Assembly: GCF_027286325.1 (NCBI RefSeq)
Contig: NZ_CP114588.1
Location: 124,001 to 188,000 of the forward strand
DNA from: Salinivibrio kushneri
GTDB lineage: Bacteria; Pseudomonadota; Gammaproteobacteria; Enterobacterales; Vibrionaceae
Reading direction: 5' to 3'
DNA length: 64,000 nucleotides
The number at the start of each line of letters is the position of its first letter. The first letter of the stretch is position 1. This document shows positions 39,121-47,719 of this stretch, in pieces. Below the pieces are notes generated by a model that made no database searches, had not been told where the DNA came from, and was given only the letters and a program-made list of their open reading frames with translations. Position numbers and translations under genes: made by a program.

Positions 39121-40659
39121 TTATTTCAGATCGAACAGTGGCTTGCCAGTCATCTCTTCAGGAATCTCCATCCCGGTCAAGGCCAGCATGGTCGGCGCCA
39201 GATCAGACAGCTTACCGCCCTCTTTCAAGCTGACCGGCTGACTACCCACATACATCAGCGGTACTGGCAAGTTGGTGTGTGCCGTGTACGCACCGCCGGT
39301 CTCTTCGTTGACCATCATCTCAGCATTACCGTGGTCGGCGGTGATCAGCATCTGACCATCCACTTCTTTGATGGCTTCCAACACACGGCCGATGCAGTGA
39401 TCAACGGCTTCACAAGCTTGAACTGCCGCGTCATACACCCCAGTGTGGCCCACCATATCACCGTTTGGATAGTTGCAGATGATCATATCGAACTTACCAG
39501 ACTTAATCGCATCAACTAACTTATCGGTCAGCTCTTCTGAACTCATTTCAGGTTGCAGATCATAGGTAGCGACTTTTGGTGAGGCGACCAAGGCACGCTC
39601 TTCGCCTTCAAACACGGTCTCGATGCCGCCGTTGAAGAAGAAGGTCACGTGTGCGTACTTTTCGGTTTCAGAGATACGCAGCTGGGTTTTACCGGTTTTC
39701 GACAGCCATTCACCCAAGGTGTTCGACAAGCTCTCAGGTGGGAAAGCCACCGTGGTATCGATGTCAGCGGCGTATTCCGTCAGCATCACAAAGTCAGACA
39801 GTTCCGCGTATTTTTTACGCGCAAAGCCATCAAAATCAGGCATAAAGGCGCGCGTCATTTGACGAGCACGGTCGGCACGGAAGTTCATGAAAACGACCGC
39901 ATCGCCATCGTTGATGGTCGCTTTGTTGTCACCGTCACGGTAAATTTCCGTTGGGGCGACAAATTCATCATTTTCTTCACGTGCGTAAGCGGCTTCCAAG
40001 CCTTCTACAGCGCTGGTCGCAGTGAATTCGCCTTGCGCTTGGGTGAGCAAATCATAAGCGCGCTCGACACGGTCCCAGTTGTTGTCACGGTCCATGGCAT
40101 AATAACGACCAACCAGCGACGCGGTACGGCCTTTACCCAGTTTTTCAAACAGGGCATCGAAGCGCTCTAGCGATGCTTTTGCACTGCGTGGCGGTGTATC
40201 ACGGCCATCCAAGAAGCAGTGCAGATAAATTTGATCGGCACCGCGCTCTGCGGCCAGTTCAACCATGGCGGCAATATGATCTTCGTGGCTGTGTACACCG
40301 CCTGGCGACATCAGGCCCATGATATGTACGGCTTTGCCCTTATCGACGGCTTTATCAACGGCAGCTGTCAGTGCTGGGGTTTGGTTAAACTCACCGTCCG
40401 CAATGGATTTGCCAATACGGGTCAAGTCTTGGTAAACCACGCGACCTGCGCCGATGTTGACATGGCCAACTTCTGAGTTACCCATTTGACCATCAGGCAG
40501 ACCCACATCGAAACCGGACGCTGAAATCAGTGTGCTGTTCTCGGCCATGAGGCTGTCGATCACAGGGGTGCTGGCGTTAGTGATAGCATTGTCACTTTTA
40601 GGGTCGCGATAACCCCAGCCATCGAGAATCACCAGTGCAAGTGGTTTTTTCGCAGACAT
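39121..40659 (-). CDS. gpmI: 2,3-bisphosphoglycerate-independent phosphoglycerate mutase
   Basis: This 512-residue manganese enzyme interconverts 3- and 2-phosphoglycerate in glycolysis. It starts [20 protein letters not shown] at 40659, after AAGAGGACG on the minus strand; the catalytic-serine motif is [19 protein letters not shown], with further metal-site motifs [35 protein letters not shown] and [10 protein letters not shown]. The 17 upstream codons were excluded. It is followed by envC, the same pairing as in E. coli. Confidence 0.97.
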   Translation of the reverse strand: MSAKKPLALVILDGWGYRDPKSDNAITNASTPVIDSLMAENSTLISASGFDVGLPDGQMGNSEVGHVNIGAGRVVYQDLTRIGKSIADGEFNQTPALTAAVDKAVDKGKAVHIMGLMSPGGVHSHEDHIAAMVELAAERGADQIYLHCFLDGRDTPPRSAKASLERFDALFEKLGKGRTASLVGRYYAMDRDNNWDRVERAYDLLTQAQGEFTATSAVEGLEAAYAREENDEFVAPTEIYRDGDNKATINDGDAVVFMNFRADRARQMTRAFMPDFDGFARKKYAELSDFVMLTEYAADIDTTVAFPPESLSNTLGEWLSKTGKTQLRISETEKYAHVTFFFNGGIETVFEGEERALVASPKVATYDLQPEMSSEELTDKLVDAIKSGKFDMIICNYPNGDMVGHTGVYDAAVQACEAVDHCIGRVLEAIKEVDGQMLITADHGNAEMMVNEETGGAYTAHTNLPVPLMYVGSQPVSLKEGGKLSDLAPTMLALTGMEIPEEMTGKPLFDLK

Positions 40660-41137
40660 GTTACGTCCTCTTAATTCAAGCAAAAGACTGACATTGGATG
40701 CCAATGACATTGGATGTCATGGAGCAACCACTGAGGCATGGAGCCAGATGCATGGCTAGCTTCAGGACTCAGTGTGTGCGTAATTTTACAACATTTTACG
40801 GGCTGATATGTAGGCTAAGATCAATTATCCCAGCTGACAAGTTAACCAGCAAGCCTTGGTTCACTTGCCTTCGACCCTTGACTCCCCTCATTATGGCGAA
40901 GATCGCCGCTGTGCGCGAATGGCTTGGCTCGATTTCTGCGATTGATGAAACCTTCTTTCTTTTCAAGTTATTGAGCGGAAGGTGAAAACGCGGGGGCGTG
41001 CGTATGAGTGAGCAAACGCGCGATTTCGTCTCGGCAGGCTGTAAAACCATGGCGAGCAGGTTATACTCGACACCATTTTCACCCCTTGATGGACTCTCGC
41101 CCTCGGCGAGACAAGCAAGCAGTATAGAGCAAAGGTT
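40660..41137. other. Divergent intergenic region between gpmI and the rhodanese gene
   Basis: No credible gene was found in these 478 bases. The gpmI side carries a tandem and palindromic repeat (40689-40720). For the rhodanese gene, TATACT at 41062-41067 with a weak CTGTAA 17 bases earlier is a possible promoter. Two open frames of 84-95 codons lack any protein-like pattern and cross repeat or promoter sequence. Confidence 0.5.
40689..40720. repeat. Tandem 16-base repeat containing palindromes before gpmI
   Basis: TGACATTGGATGCCAA (40689-40704) is followed directly by TGACATTGGATGTCAT (40705-40720), 14 of 16 bases equal. Each copy lies in a palindrome: CATTGG/CCAATG around ATG, and ATGACAT/ATGTCAT around TGG. 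It lies 30-61 bases upstream of the gpmI start, so it may be an operator. Confidence 0.5.
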
Positions 41138-41599
41138 ATGCAGGAATATATTGATTTTGTCTCCAACAACATGATTCTCACCTTGGTATGGGTGGGTTTG
41201 GCGGCCACGTTATTGATGTCGCTGATTAAACAAAAAAACGCAGCGTACAAAGTGGTGGGCCCCAACGAAGCGGCGATCCTCAACAACCGAGAGAATGGGG
41301 TGTTCGTTGATATTCGTGGCCACGATGATTTCCGTGCTGGCCACATCACGGGCGCGCTTAATGTGTTACCGAGTGAAATCAAATCACAGTCGTTTGGTGA
41401 GCTTGAAAAACACAAAAATGACCCCATCATTGTGGTATGCAAAACCGGTCAAACGGCGGCTGACAGTGCCAACCAACTGGCAAAAGCTGGCTTCGAATCC
41501 GTGTATATTCTCAAAGACGGTTTGACCTCTTGGAACGATGCCAAAATGCCACTTGTTCGCGCCAAAAGCGGCAAGGGCAAAGGCAAAAAGAAAAAGTGA
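41138..41599 (+). CDS. yibN: Membrane-anchored rhodanese-like protein YibN
   Basis: This 153-residue protein has one N-terminal membrane helix (MILTLVWVGLAATLLMSLI) and a rhodanese domain: FVDIRGHDDFRAGHITGALN and the active-site loop CKTGQTAAD with Cys101. It ends in a Lys-rich tail. E. coli YibN has the same plan and place near secB; its precise role is unclear, with sulfur transfer being the family activity. No grxC lies between it and secB, unlike in E. coli. Confidence 0.92.
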   Translation: MQEYIDFVSNNMILTLVWVGLAATLLMSLIKQKNAAYKVVGPNEAAILNNRENGVFVDIRGHDDFRAGHITGALNVLPSEIKSQSFGELEKHKNDPIIVVCKTGQTAADSANQLAKAGFESVYILKDGLTSWNDAKMPLVRAKSGKGKGKKKK

Positions 41600-41615
41600 T
41601 CCTTCACTCAATTCT

Positions 41616-41650
41616 CGAGCGACCGCATGACGCGGTGGCTCGCATTTTTT
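41616..41650 (+). terminator. Terminator between yibN and secB
   Basis: CGAGCGACCGC pairs with GCGGTGGCTCG across ATGAC with a single mismatch, followed by CATTTTTT. Confidence 0.8.
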
Positions 41651-41697
41651 AATGTGCGCTGGCGCATTAGCAATTTTTTAAATAAGGACGAACCATC

Positions 41698-42177
41698 ATG
41701 GCTGAAGCCGAAAACAACCAACAAGCCGAGCAAAATTTTGCCATTCAACGCGTTTTTCTCAAGGACGTGTCTTTTGAAGCACCAAACTCTCCAGAAGTGT
41801 TCCAGCAAGATTGGGCGCCAGACGTTAACCTTGATTTGGACACGCAAAGCCGTGAGTTGGGTGAAGGTATCTATGAAGTGATCTTGCGTTTGACCGTGAC
41901 GGTGAAAAACCAAGACAGCAATGCGTTCCTTTGTGAAGTACAGCAGGGTGGTATTTTCTCTGTGTCAGGGATGGAGTCGCCACAATTGGCACACTGCTTG
42001 GGCGCATTCTGTCCAAACATCCTCTTCCCGTATGCGCGTGAAACGATTTCGAGCTTGGTCGTTAAAGGTACCTTCCCACAGCTAAACCTGGCACCGGTTA
42101 ACTTTGATGCCTTGTTTATGAACTACCTGCAGCAGCAGGCGGGCGAGGCATCAAGCGAAGAAGACGCACAAGCATAA
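41698..42177 (+). CDS. secB: Protein-export chaperone SecB
   Basis: This 159-residue tetrameric chaperone keeps exported proteins unfolded and hands them to SecA. The core is typical: [41 protein letters not shown]-like [13 protein letters not shown] and [34 protein letters not shown]. The start follows AAGGA. Nine bases separate its stop from gpsA, so the two are co-transcribed. Confidence 0.97.
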   Translation: MAEAENNQQAEQNFAIQRVFLKDVSFEAPNSPEVFQQDWAPDVNLDLDTQSRELGEGIYEVILRLTVTVKNQDSNAFLCEVQQGGIFSVSGMESPQLAHCLGAFCPNILFPYARETISSLVVKGTFPQLNLAPVNFDALFMNYLQQQAGEASSEEDAQA

Positions 42178-42186
42178 GGTGTGATG

Positions 42187-43206
42187 ATGACAGATCTTGC
42201 TCCCACTCAAGATGCGGCCATTACGGTTCTGGGCGCTGGCTCTTACGGGACGGCGCTGGCGATCTCGTTGGCCAGAAATGGTGCCAACGTGGTGTTATGG
42301 GGGCACGATCCGAGTCATGTCGCGCAGCTAGAGATTGATCGCGCCAACCATGCTTTTCTCCCAGATGTTGCGTTTCCAGACTCGTTAGTGCTCTGTGCGG
42401 ATCTCTCTGTTGCAGTCAATGCCAGTCGCGATTTGCTTGTGGTCGTGCCCAGCCATGTTTTTGCTGATGTACTGAGCCAAGTGCGCCCTCACTTACGTGC
42501 CGACTCTCGCATATGTTGGGCGACCAAAGGCCTAGAGCCCGAGACTGGACGCCTATTGCAAGAGGTGGCGCGGGAACAATTGGGTGACGATATTCCGCTC
42601 GCGGTTTTATCTGGCCCTACGTTTGCGAAAGAGCTCGCCGCTGGCATGCCGACCGCGATTTCGGTGGCCTCGCCCGATGCAGAGTTCGTGAGTGATTTAC
42701 AAGAGACCATTCATTGCCAACACAGCTTTCGCGTCTATGGAAACCATGACTTCATTGGTATGCAGCTTGGCGGCGCGGTGAAAAACGTGATTGCGATTGG
42801 TGCTGGGATTTCCGATGGTATTGGCTTTGGCGCAAACGCACGAACGGCATTGATTACCCGAGGGCTTGCCGAAATGACCCGGCTGGGTGAAGCGCTGGGT
42901 GCCTCTCGAGATACCTTTATGGGGATGGCGGGATTAGGCGATTTGGTGCTCACGTGCACCGATAACCAATCACGTAACCGACGCTTTGGCTTGGCCTTGG
43001 GTCAAGGTGAGGATGTGCAAGGTGCCCAAGACAACATCGGGCAAGTGGTCGAAGGGTATCGCAACACCAAAGAAGTATGGGCACTGGCCCAACGTGCGGG
43101 GGTTGAAATGCCAATCGTCGAGCAGATTTACCAGGTGCTGTATCAAGGCAAACTGGCCCATCATGCTGCGCGAGATTTGCTGGCACGAGACAAAAAGTCC
43201 GAATAA
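42187..43206 (+). CDS. gpsA: Glycerol-3-phosphate dehydrogenase [NAD(P)+]
   Basis: This 339-residue enzyme reduces dihydroxyacetone phosphate to sn-glycerol-3-phosphate for phospholipid synthesis. The NAD site [21 protein letters not shown], the [15 protein letters not shown] block, [17 protein letters not shown] and the catalytic-lysine region [16 protein letters not shown] are conserved. ATG 42187 is preferred over GTG 42181 and ATG 42184 because TAAGG (42175-42179) is best spaced for it. Confidence 0.96.
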   Translation: MTDLAPTQDAAITVLGAGSYGTALAISLARNGANVVLWGHDPSHVAQLEIDRANHAFLPDVAFPDSLVLCADLSVAVNASRDLLVVVPSHVFADVLSQVRPHLRADSRICWATKGLEPETGRLLQEVAREQLGDDIPLAVLSGPTFAKELAAGMPTAISVASPDAEFVSDLQETIHCQHSFRVYGNHDFIGMQLGGAVKNVIAIGAGISDGIGFGANARTALITRGLAEMTRLGEALGASRDTFMGMAGLGDLVLTCTDNQSRNRRFGLALGQGEDVQGAQDNIGQVVEGYRNTKEVWALAQRAGVEMPIVEQIYQVLYQGKLAHHAARDLLARDKKSE

Positions 43207-43225
43207 CAGCAAAGACGAACAGAGT

Positions 43226-43257
43226 AACGCGCGGGGTGAGAACCGCGCGTTTTTTTT
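43226..43257 (+). terminator. Terminator after gpsA
   Basis: AACGCGCGG (43226-43234) pairs with CCGCGCGTT (43243-43251), followed by a run of Ts to 43257. Confidence 0.9.
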
Positions 43258-43321
43258 ATACACTGGCGTGAGGCGGTGTTGTCGCCTGAGTGGTAGATCA
43301 TTTGGGATAAGGATGAAGGCA

Positions 43322-44155
43322 GTGAATCAGGCCAAAAAACAATGCCAACAAGATCGTGTCTGGCAAGCAGTGAAAAAAGAAGCGCGTGAGCATTCAGAGC
43401 GTGAGCCGATGTTGGCGAGTTTTTACCATGCCACCATTATTAAGCACGACAATTTAGCCAGTGCACTGAGTTATATTCTCGCTAACAAGCTTTCCACGCC
43501 CTCGATGCCCTCAATGGCGGTGCGAGAAGTGATAGAAGAAGTCTATGCTAATGATGCTTGCGTGGCGGAATCCGCGGCGTGTGATATCTGTGCCACCGTT
43601 GAGCGCGATCCGGCTGTCGAATTGTATTCAACGCCACTTTTATACCTAAAAGGCTTTCATGCGTTGCAAGGCTTTCGGGTCGCTAACTGGCTATGGCGTC
43701 AAGGACGAAAAGAGTTGGCCACCTACTTACAAAACCAAATTTCGGTGACCAGCCAAGTGGATGTTCATCCTGCGGCCTGTATTGGCCGTGGCATTATGTT
43801 CGACCACGCCACGGGTATTGTTATCGGTGAAACCGCGGTCATTGAAGACAATGTGTCTATTCTCCAAGATGTCACCTTGGGCGGCACCGGCAAAGAGGGC
43901 GGCGACCGCCATCCGAAGATCCGCACGGGCGTGATGATCGGTGCTGGGGCGAAAATTCTGGGTAATATTGATATTGGTGAGGGGGCGAAAATTGGCTCCT
44001 GCTCCGTGGTGCTTAACCCAGTACCACCTCATACCACGGTGGCTGGCGTACCGGCAAAGATTGTGGGTCGGCCCAGCTCGCACATGCCATCGCTGGATAT
44101 GGATCAAGAATTTAATGGCTCGCACAAGACATTTATCTCGGGAGATGGGATATAA
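43322..44155 (+). CDS. cysE: Serine O-acetyltransferase
   Basis: This 277-residue enzyme acetylates serine, the committed step of cysteine synthesis. The N-terminal helical part (EPMLASFYHATIIKHDNLASALSYILANKL) and the left-handed beta-helix of hexapeptides (VHPAACIGRGIMFDHATGIVIGETAVIED, TLGGTGKEGGDRHPKI) are typical. AAGGA (43309-43313) is eight bases before GTG 43322 but overlaps ATG 43313, so GTG is preferred; using ATG would add three residues. It has its own unit after the gpsA terminator. Confidence 0.93.
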   Translation: MNQAKKQCQQDRVWQAVKKEAREHSEREPMLASFYHATIIKHDNLASALSYILANKLSTPSMPSMAVREVIEEVYANDACVAESAACDICATVERDPAVELYSTPLLYLKGFHALQGFRVANWLWRQGRKELATYLQNQISVTSQVDVHPAACIGRGIMFDHATGIVIGETAVIEDNVSILQDVTLGGTGKEGGDRHPKIRTGVMIGAGAKILGNIDIGEGAKIGSCSVVLNPVPPHTTVAGVPAKIVGRPSSHMPSLDMDQEFNGSHKTFISGDGI

Positions 44156-44203
44156 CGCGGCTTGCAGAAGCGCGGCTTGCATAAGCGCGATGCATAAGCG
44201 CGG
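44156..44203. repeat. Short imperfect tandem repeat after cysE
   Basis: CGCGGCTTGCAGAAG (44156-44170), CGCGGCTTGCATAAG (44171-44185) and the shortened CGCGATGCATAAG (44186-44198) follow one another, then CGCGG. It lies directly after the cysE stop codon and looks like replication slippage. Confidence 0.6.
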
Positions 44204-44229
44204 GCCTCACCCAAGCCATCTCAGAATAA

Positions 44230-44255
44230 AAAACGGAGCCGTCAGGCTCCGTTTT
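44230..44255. terminator. Bidirectional terminator between cysE and pfkA
   Basis: AAAACGGAGCC (44230-44240) pairs perfectly with GGCTCCGTTTT (44245-44255) around GTCA, giving U-tracts in both directions. Confidence 0.9.
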
Positions 44256-44282
44256 GTTATGCATAAATCATGATGCCGCTAT

Positions 44283-45245
44283 TTAGAACAGCTTTTCGGC
44301 GACTTCGTACAGGTCGTCGCGGAATGGGCGCTTCATGTTTTCAATCGCATCGATGATGTCGTGGTGCACCATTTTGTCATTCTGAATACCGACACAACGG
44401 CCACCTTCTCCTTGCTGAAGAAGGTCAACGGCGTAAGCGCCCATGCGCGAGGCAAGAATGCGGTCAAAGGCGCCGGGCTGGCCACCACGTTGAATATGAC
44501 CAAGAATGGTCGCACGTGTTTCGCGGCCGGTTTCTGTCTCAATGAACTTCGCGAGTTCATTAGCGTCGGTCATCAGCTCAGTGATCGCGATGATCGCGTG
44601 TTTCTTGCCTTTGTAGATGCCTTCTTTAACCTTGGCGAGAAGCTTGTCTTTATCCAAGCCGATCTCTGGGGTGATGATGTATTCACAACCACCGGCAATC
44701 GATGCCATCAAGGTTAAGTCACCACAATGGCGTCCCATCACCTCAACAATTGAGATACGCTGGTGAGACGATGAGGTGTCGCGTAGGCGGTCAATGGCGT
44801 CAATCACTGTGTTCATTGCCGTCATATAGCCGATGGTGTAGTCCGTCCCGGCGACGTCGTTGTCAATGGTGCCAGGTAGGCCGATACAGGGGTAGCCCAT
44901 TTCGGTGAGCTTTTTCGCTCCCATAAAGGAGCCATCACCACCGATCACGACCAAGGCGTCGATGCCGTGCATCTTGAGGTTTTGGATCGCTTGCTCACGG
45001 ACTTTTTCGTCGGCAAATTCAGGGAAACGTGCCGAGCCTAAAAACGTACCGCCGCGGTTAATCACGTCGGAAACACTGGTGCGGTTGAGGCGCTCAATAC
45101 GGTTTTGATGCAGGCCGAGAAAGCCATCATAAATACCATATACTTCTAAGCCTTCGCTGAGCGCGCTGCGAACCACACCGCGAATCGCTGCGTTCATACC
45201 TGGCGCATCACCGCCACTGGTCAAAACACCAATTTTTCTAACCAT
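44283..45245 (-). CDS. pfkA: 6-phosphofructokinase
   Basis: This 320-residue ATP-dependent enzyme phosphorylates fructose-6-phosphate in glycolysis. It matches E. coli PfkA in length and in [36 protein letters not shown], the catalytic [17 protein letters not shown] and [15 protein letters not shown] 15-base palindrome resembling a HexR site lies about 112-126 bases upstream, suggesting control together with other central carbon genes. It is followed by a bidirectional terminator. Confidence 0.97.
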   Translation of the reverse strand: MVRKIGVLTSGGDAPGMNAAIRGVVRSALSEGLEVYGIYDGFLGLHQNRIERLNRTSVSDVINRGGTFLGSARFPEFADEKVREQAIQNLKMHGIDALVVIGGDGSFMGAKKLTEMGYPCIGLPGTIDNDVAGTDYTIGYMTAMNTVIDAIDRLRDTSSSHQRISIVEVMGRHCGDLTLMASIAGGCEYIITPEIGLDKDKLLAKVKEGIYKGKKHAIIAITELMTDANELAKFIETETGRETRATILGHIQRGGQPGAFDRILASRMGAYAVDLLQQGEGGRCVGIQNDKMVHHDIIDAIENMKRPFRDDLYEVAEKLF

Positions 45246-45356
45246 GGTTACCCTCTAACTGTTCGTCACTTAATTCGTGCCGATTGCGGTAATGGCAACC
45301 TGCTTGCCCCAGTGAACCCGCAATGACGATCGCTTAAACTGTAATTTTCCTACTTC

Positions 45357-45371
45357 TGTAATAGTATTACA
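45357..45371. promoter_or_regulatory. HexR-like operator upstream of pfkA
   Basis: TGTAATA and TATTACA are perfect 7-base inverted arms around G. It agrees with the HexR pattern TGTAAT-N3-ATTACA known from Shewanella and other gamma-proteobacteria. It lies between fieF and pfkA, in the pfkA promoter region. Confidence 0.45.
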
Positions 45372-45431
45372 ATTGCTATAGAAAAAAAGTTGATACATGT
45401 CAGCCCGATGAGCTTTTGTTCATGCCATCAA

Positions 45432-46322
45432 TCACGCTTTTGCCTCTTTTGGCACCACGGATTTGGGGTCTTGATGGATGATCACATCTGCCCCGGGAAA
45501 GGCGACGAGCAATCTATCTTCCACTTCATCGGCAATTGTGTGTGCATCCACTAAGGGTAGCTCGTCATCCAGCTCTATGTGTAATTGGATAAACTTTGTC
45601 ATGCCCGCCTGCCGAGTGCGCAGTTGATGAATGCCATGCACCCCTACCACTGAGCTCGAGAGCACGGCAATTTTTTCTTGTTCTTCAAGCGGTAACTGCC
45701 TATCGAGCAGTGATTGGATGGCCTCGTAAGCCATTTTAAGCGCTTGCGATAAGATAAATAGACTGATGGCAATCGCAAACCAGGCATCGGCTTGCGTCCA
45801 GCCGTACCAACTGAGGCCGAGAGCAATAATAATCGCAACGTTCATTAATAAATCAGATTGGTAATGAAGCGCATCGGCGGCGATGGCGGGGCTGGCGGTT
45901 TTACGGATCACCCATTTTTGAAACAGTACCAAACCAAGGGTGATCACGGTGGCACCGACACTGACCATAATGCCAAGTTCAGGAGCGGCAATCGGTACGG
46001 GCTTGAACAAACGTTCGAGCCCGCTGAGCAGCAAGAATGAGGCGGAGCCAATAATGAAGGTGGATTGCGCCAACGCGGCCAGTGATTCCGCTTTACCATG
46101 ACCAAAGCTGTGTTCACTGTCCGCGGGCTGAACCGCATAGCGCACCACGAGCAAGTTAGTGACGGAGGCAAGCAAGTCGAGCAGTGAATCAACAAACGAG
46201 GCCAGCACACTGACCGATCCGGTGAGCCACCACGCGATGAGTTTGGCTAATAGGAGGAGGGTCGCAACACAGGTGGCTGCCCACGCCGCGGCTTCGACCC
46301 AAAACGCATACTTTTTTGTCAT
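45432..46322 (-). CDS. fieF: Cation diffusion facilitator FieF (iron/zinc exporter)
   Basis: This 296-residue inner-membrane exporter uses the proton gradient to expel Fe2+ or Zn2+. It has six membrane segments and the metal site pairs DSLLD (helix 2) and HYQSD (helix 5), plus a C-terminal cytosolic domain with [14 protein letters not shown]. It lies between cpxP and pfkA as in E. coli. No ribosome-binding site precedes its ATG; instead a hairpin ends five bases upstream. Confidence 0.94.
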   Translation of the reverse strand: MTKKYAFWVEAAAWAATCVATLLLLAKLIAWWLTGSVSVLASFVDSLLDLLASVTNLLVVRYAVQPADSEHSFGHGKAESLAALAQSTFIIGSASFLLLSGLERLFKPVPIAAPELGIMVSVGATVITLGLVLFQKWVIRKTASPAIAADALHYQSDLLMNVAIIIALGLSWYGWTQADAWFAIAISLFILSQALKMAYEAIQSLLDRQLPLEEQEKIAVLSSSVVGVHGIHQLRTRQAGMTKFIQLHIELDDELPLVDAHTIADEVEDRLLVAFPGADVIIHQDPKSVVPKEAKA

Positions 46323-46326
46323 ACTA

Positions 46327-46354
46327 AGGGCAGTCGGTTAATCAACACTGCCCT
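46327..46354 (-). other. Hairpin between cpxP and fieF
   Basis: AGGGCAGT (46327-46334) and ACTGCCCT (46347-46354) form a perfect 8-base stem with a 12-base loop, ending five bases before the fieF start. There is no U-tract. It may be the 3' end of cpxP mRNA or a translation control element. Confidence 0.45.
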
Positions 46355-46399
46355 CAAGTATATATGCCCTTGACGGCAAACGTATGACACGGCGCAGGT

Positions 46400-46855
46400 T
46401 TAGCGCCAACAGTCACCTTTTTGACCCGACTGGTGATGCCCCCCTTTGCCACGGTGACCGTGACCGCGCTGGTCCCGTTTTTCCATCATGGTATCGAAAA
46501 AGGCGCTTTGTTGCTCAGGTGTTAGCACTTGCAACATCGCATGTTGGTGACGAGCGTGAGCCAAACGACTCTCAAGGTTAGGTTGTGACTGAGACGACAA
46601 TAGGTCGCGCACCGCTGCTTCATCGAACGTCTCTTGGGTGAGCAGTGTATGCATGTTGGTATGGAAGTCGCCTCGTGCTTGTTGGCGCTGGGCTCGGTAG
46701 TCATCTCGCAATGCTTCAAGCTGCGTCTTTTGCTCAGCGGTCAAGTTCAGGTCACGCCACATACCGCGGTCCATGCCACCGCCAAAGTGCGGGGCAGCCA
46801 AGGTGGGAAGGGTCACTGCCGCAAGTGCCAAGCCAATGGTCAAGCGTTTCATCAT
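46400..46855 (-). CDS. cpxP: Periplasmic stress adaptor CpxP
   Basis: This 151-residue periplasmic protein of the Spy/CpxP family restrains the sensor CpxA. It has a signal peptide (MMKRLTIGLALAAVTLPTLA), the two LTXXQ-type motifs LNLTAEQKTQLEAL and VLTPEQQSAF, and a long-helical body. The C-terminus is His/Gly-rich (RGHGHRGKGGHHQSG) and ends with a lone Cys, which may bind metal. It is divergent from cpxRA, with a CpxR box between. Confidence 0.9.
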   Translation of the reverse strand: MMKRLTIGLALAAVTLPTLAAPHFGGGMDRGMWRDLNLTAEQKTQLEALRDDYRAQRQQARGDFHTNMHTLLTQETFDEAAVRDLLSSQSQPNLESRLAHARHQHAMLQVLTPEQQSAFFDTMMEKRDQRGHGHRGKGGHHQSGQKGDCWR

Positions 46856-46903
46856 CTTTCTCCTTTAGTGGGTTGTTTACCCTGTTAGCCTACGTGCTGG
46901 GAT

Positions 46904-46938
46904 GTAAAGTGACGTTATTGGGTGTAAAGATGGGTAAA
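46904..46938. promoter_or_regulatory. CpxR boxes between cpxP and cpxR
   Basis: A perfect CpxR site GTAAA-N5-GTAAA occupies 46924-46938, and a weaker one, GTAAA-N5-GTTAT, lies at 46904-46918. A further GTAAA half-site on the minus strand is at 46880-46876. TATGAT (46961-46966) is a possible -10 for cpxR with the box next to its -35. Confidence 0.75.
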
Positions 46939-47023
46939 GTCACGCATGTGCGTGAGCCGCTATGATAGAAATACACCCTGTGCGGTGTCACAAACACGCC
47001 ACGTTGGGAATGAGTGTAAAAGC

Positions 47024-47719
47024 ATGTATCAAGTTTTAATCATCGATGATGACACAGCGTTAACAGGTCTTCTGAGCGAACTGCTGTCCTTGGAAGGATT
47101 TTCGGTGCGCTGCGCGGATAACGGCCAAGTGGGTTTGGAGATGGCCAGTGCGTCACCGCCCGATATCATTTTGCTGGATGTGATGATGCCAGTGCTCAAC
47201 GGGATGGAAACCTTGCGCCAGCTACGCGCCACCTCCAACGTGGCGATTTTGATGCTCACTGCACGAGGTGAGGAAGTGGATCGCGTGATGGGGCTAGAGT
47301 TGGGTGCGGATGATTACTTAGCAAAACCGTTTAGCGATAGAGAGCTACTGGCAAGGATGCGTGCTATTTTGCGCCGCACGCAGGCCGTCACTGTGACTGA
47401 GGCATGCGCAGATGATGAGCCGGTACTGGCCCATCATGATGTGCGTGTTTACCCGCGCCGGCTGGAAACCCTGTGCCAAGACTCACCAGTGGATCTGACT
47501 GGAATGGAAACGGAAATGTTGGTGTGCTTACTGCAGCACCCTGGAGAAGTGGTGAGTAAAGCCTTGCTCAGCGAACAAGTACTGGGCAAGCGCTTAATGC
47601 CGTTTGATAGAGCGGTAGATGTGCATATCTCCAACTTACGCAAGAAGTTGCCAGAGCGCCTTGATGGTAAGCCAAGGATAAAAACATTGCGCGGGAAAGG
47701 TTACTTATGGGTCGATTAA
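47024..47719 (+). CDS. cpxR: Envelope-stress response regulator CpxR
   Basis: This 231-residue OmpR-type regulator controls envelope-stress genes. The receiver domain has the acidic pocket LIIDDD, the phosphorylated Asp52 in LLDVMMP and the conserved AKPF lysine; the winged-helix domain ends TLRGKGYLWVD. The start ATG 47024 gives the family length; upstream frame is promoter. It overlaps cpxA by 13 bases. The CpxR boxes upstream imply autoregulation. Confidence 0.95.
   Translation: MYQVLIIDDDTALTGLLSELLSLEGFSVRCADNGQVGLEMASASPPDIILLDVMMPVLNGMETLRQLRATSNVAILMLTARGEEVDRVMGLELGADDYLAKPFSDRELLARMRAILRRTQAVTVTEACADDEPVLAHHDVRVYPRRLETLCQDSPVDLTGMETEMLVCLLQHPGEVVSKALLSEQVLGKRLMPFDRAVDVHISNLRKKLPERLDGKPRIKTLRGKGYLWVD

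Noticed and set aside
40698..40985. 95-codon open frame on the plus strand between gpmI and yibN
   Set aside because: It begins inside the tandem repeat, has no ribosome-binding site, and its product looks like random translation.
40796..41050. 84-codon open frame on the minus strand in the same gap
   Set aside because: No start signal and no recognisable composition or motif; overlaps the other doubtful frame.
42986..43321. Long upstream extension of cysE overlapping gpsA
   Set aside because: It crosses the gpsA terminator and has no serine acetyltransferase features.
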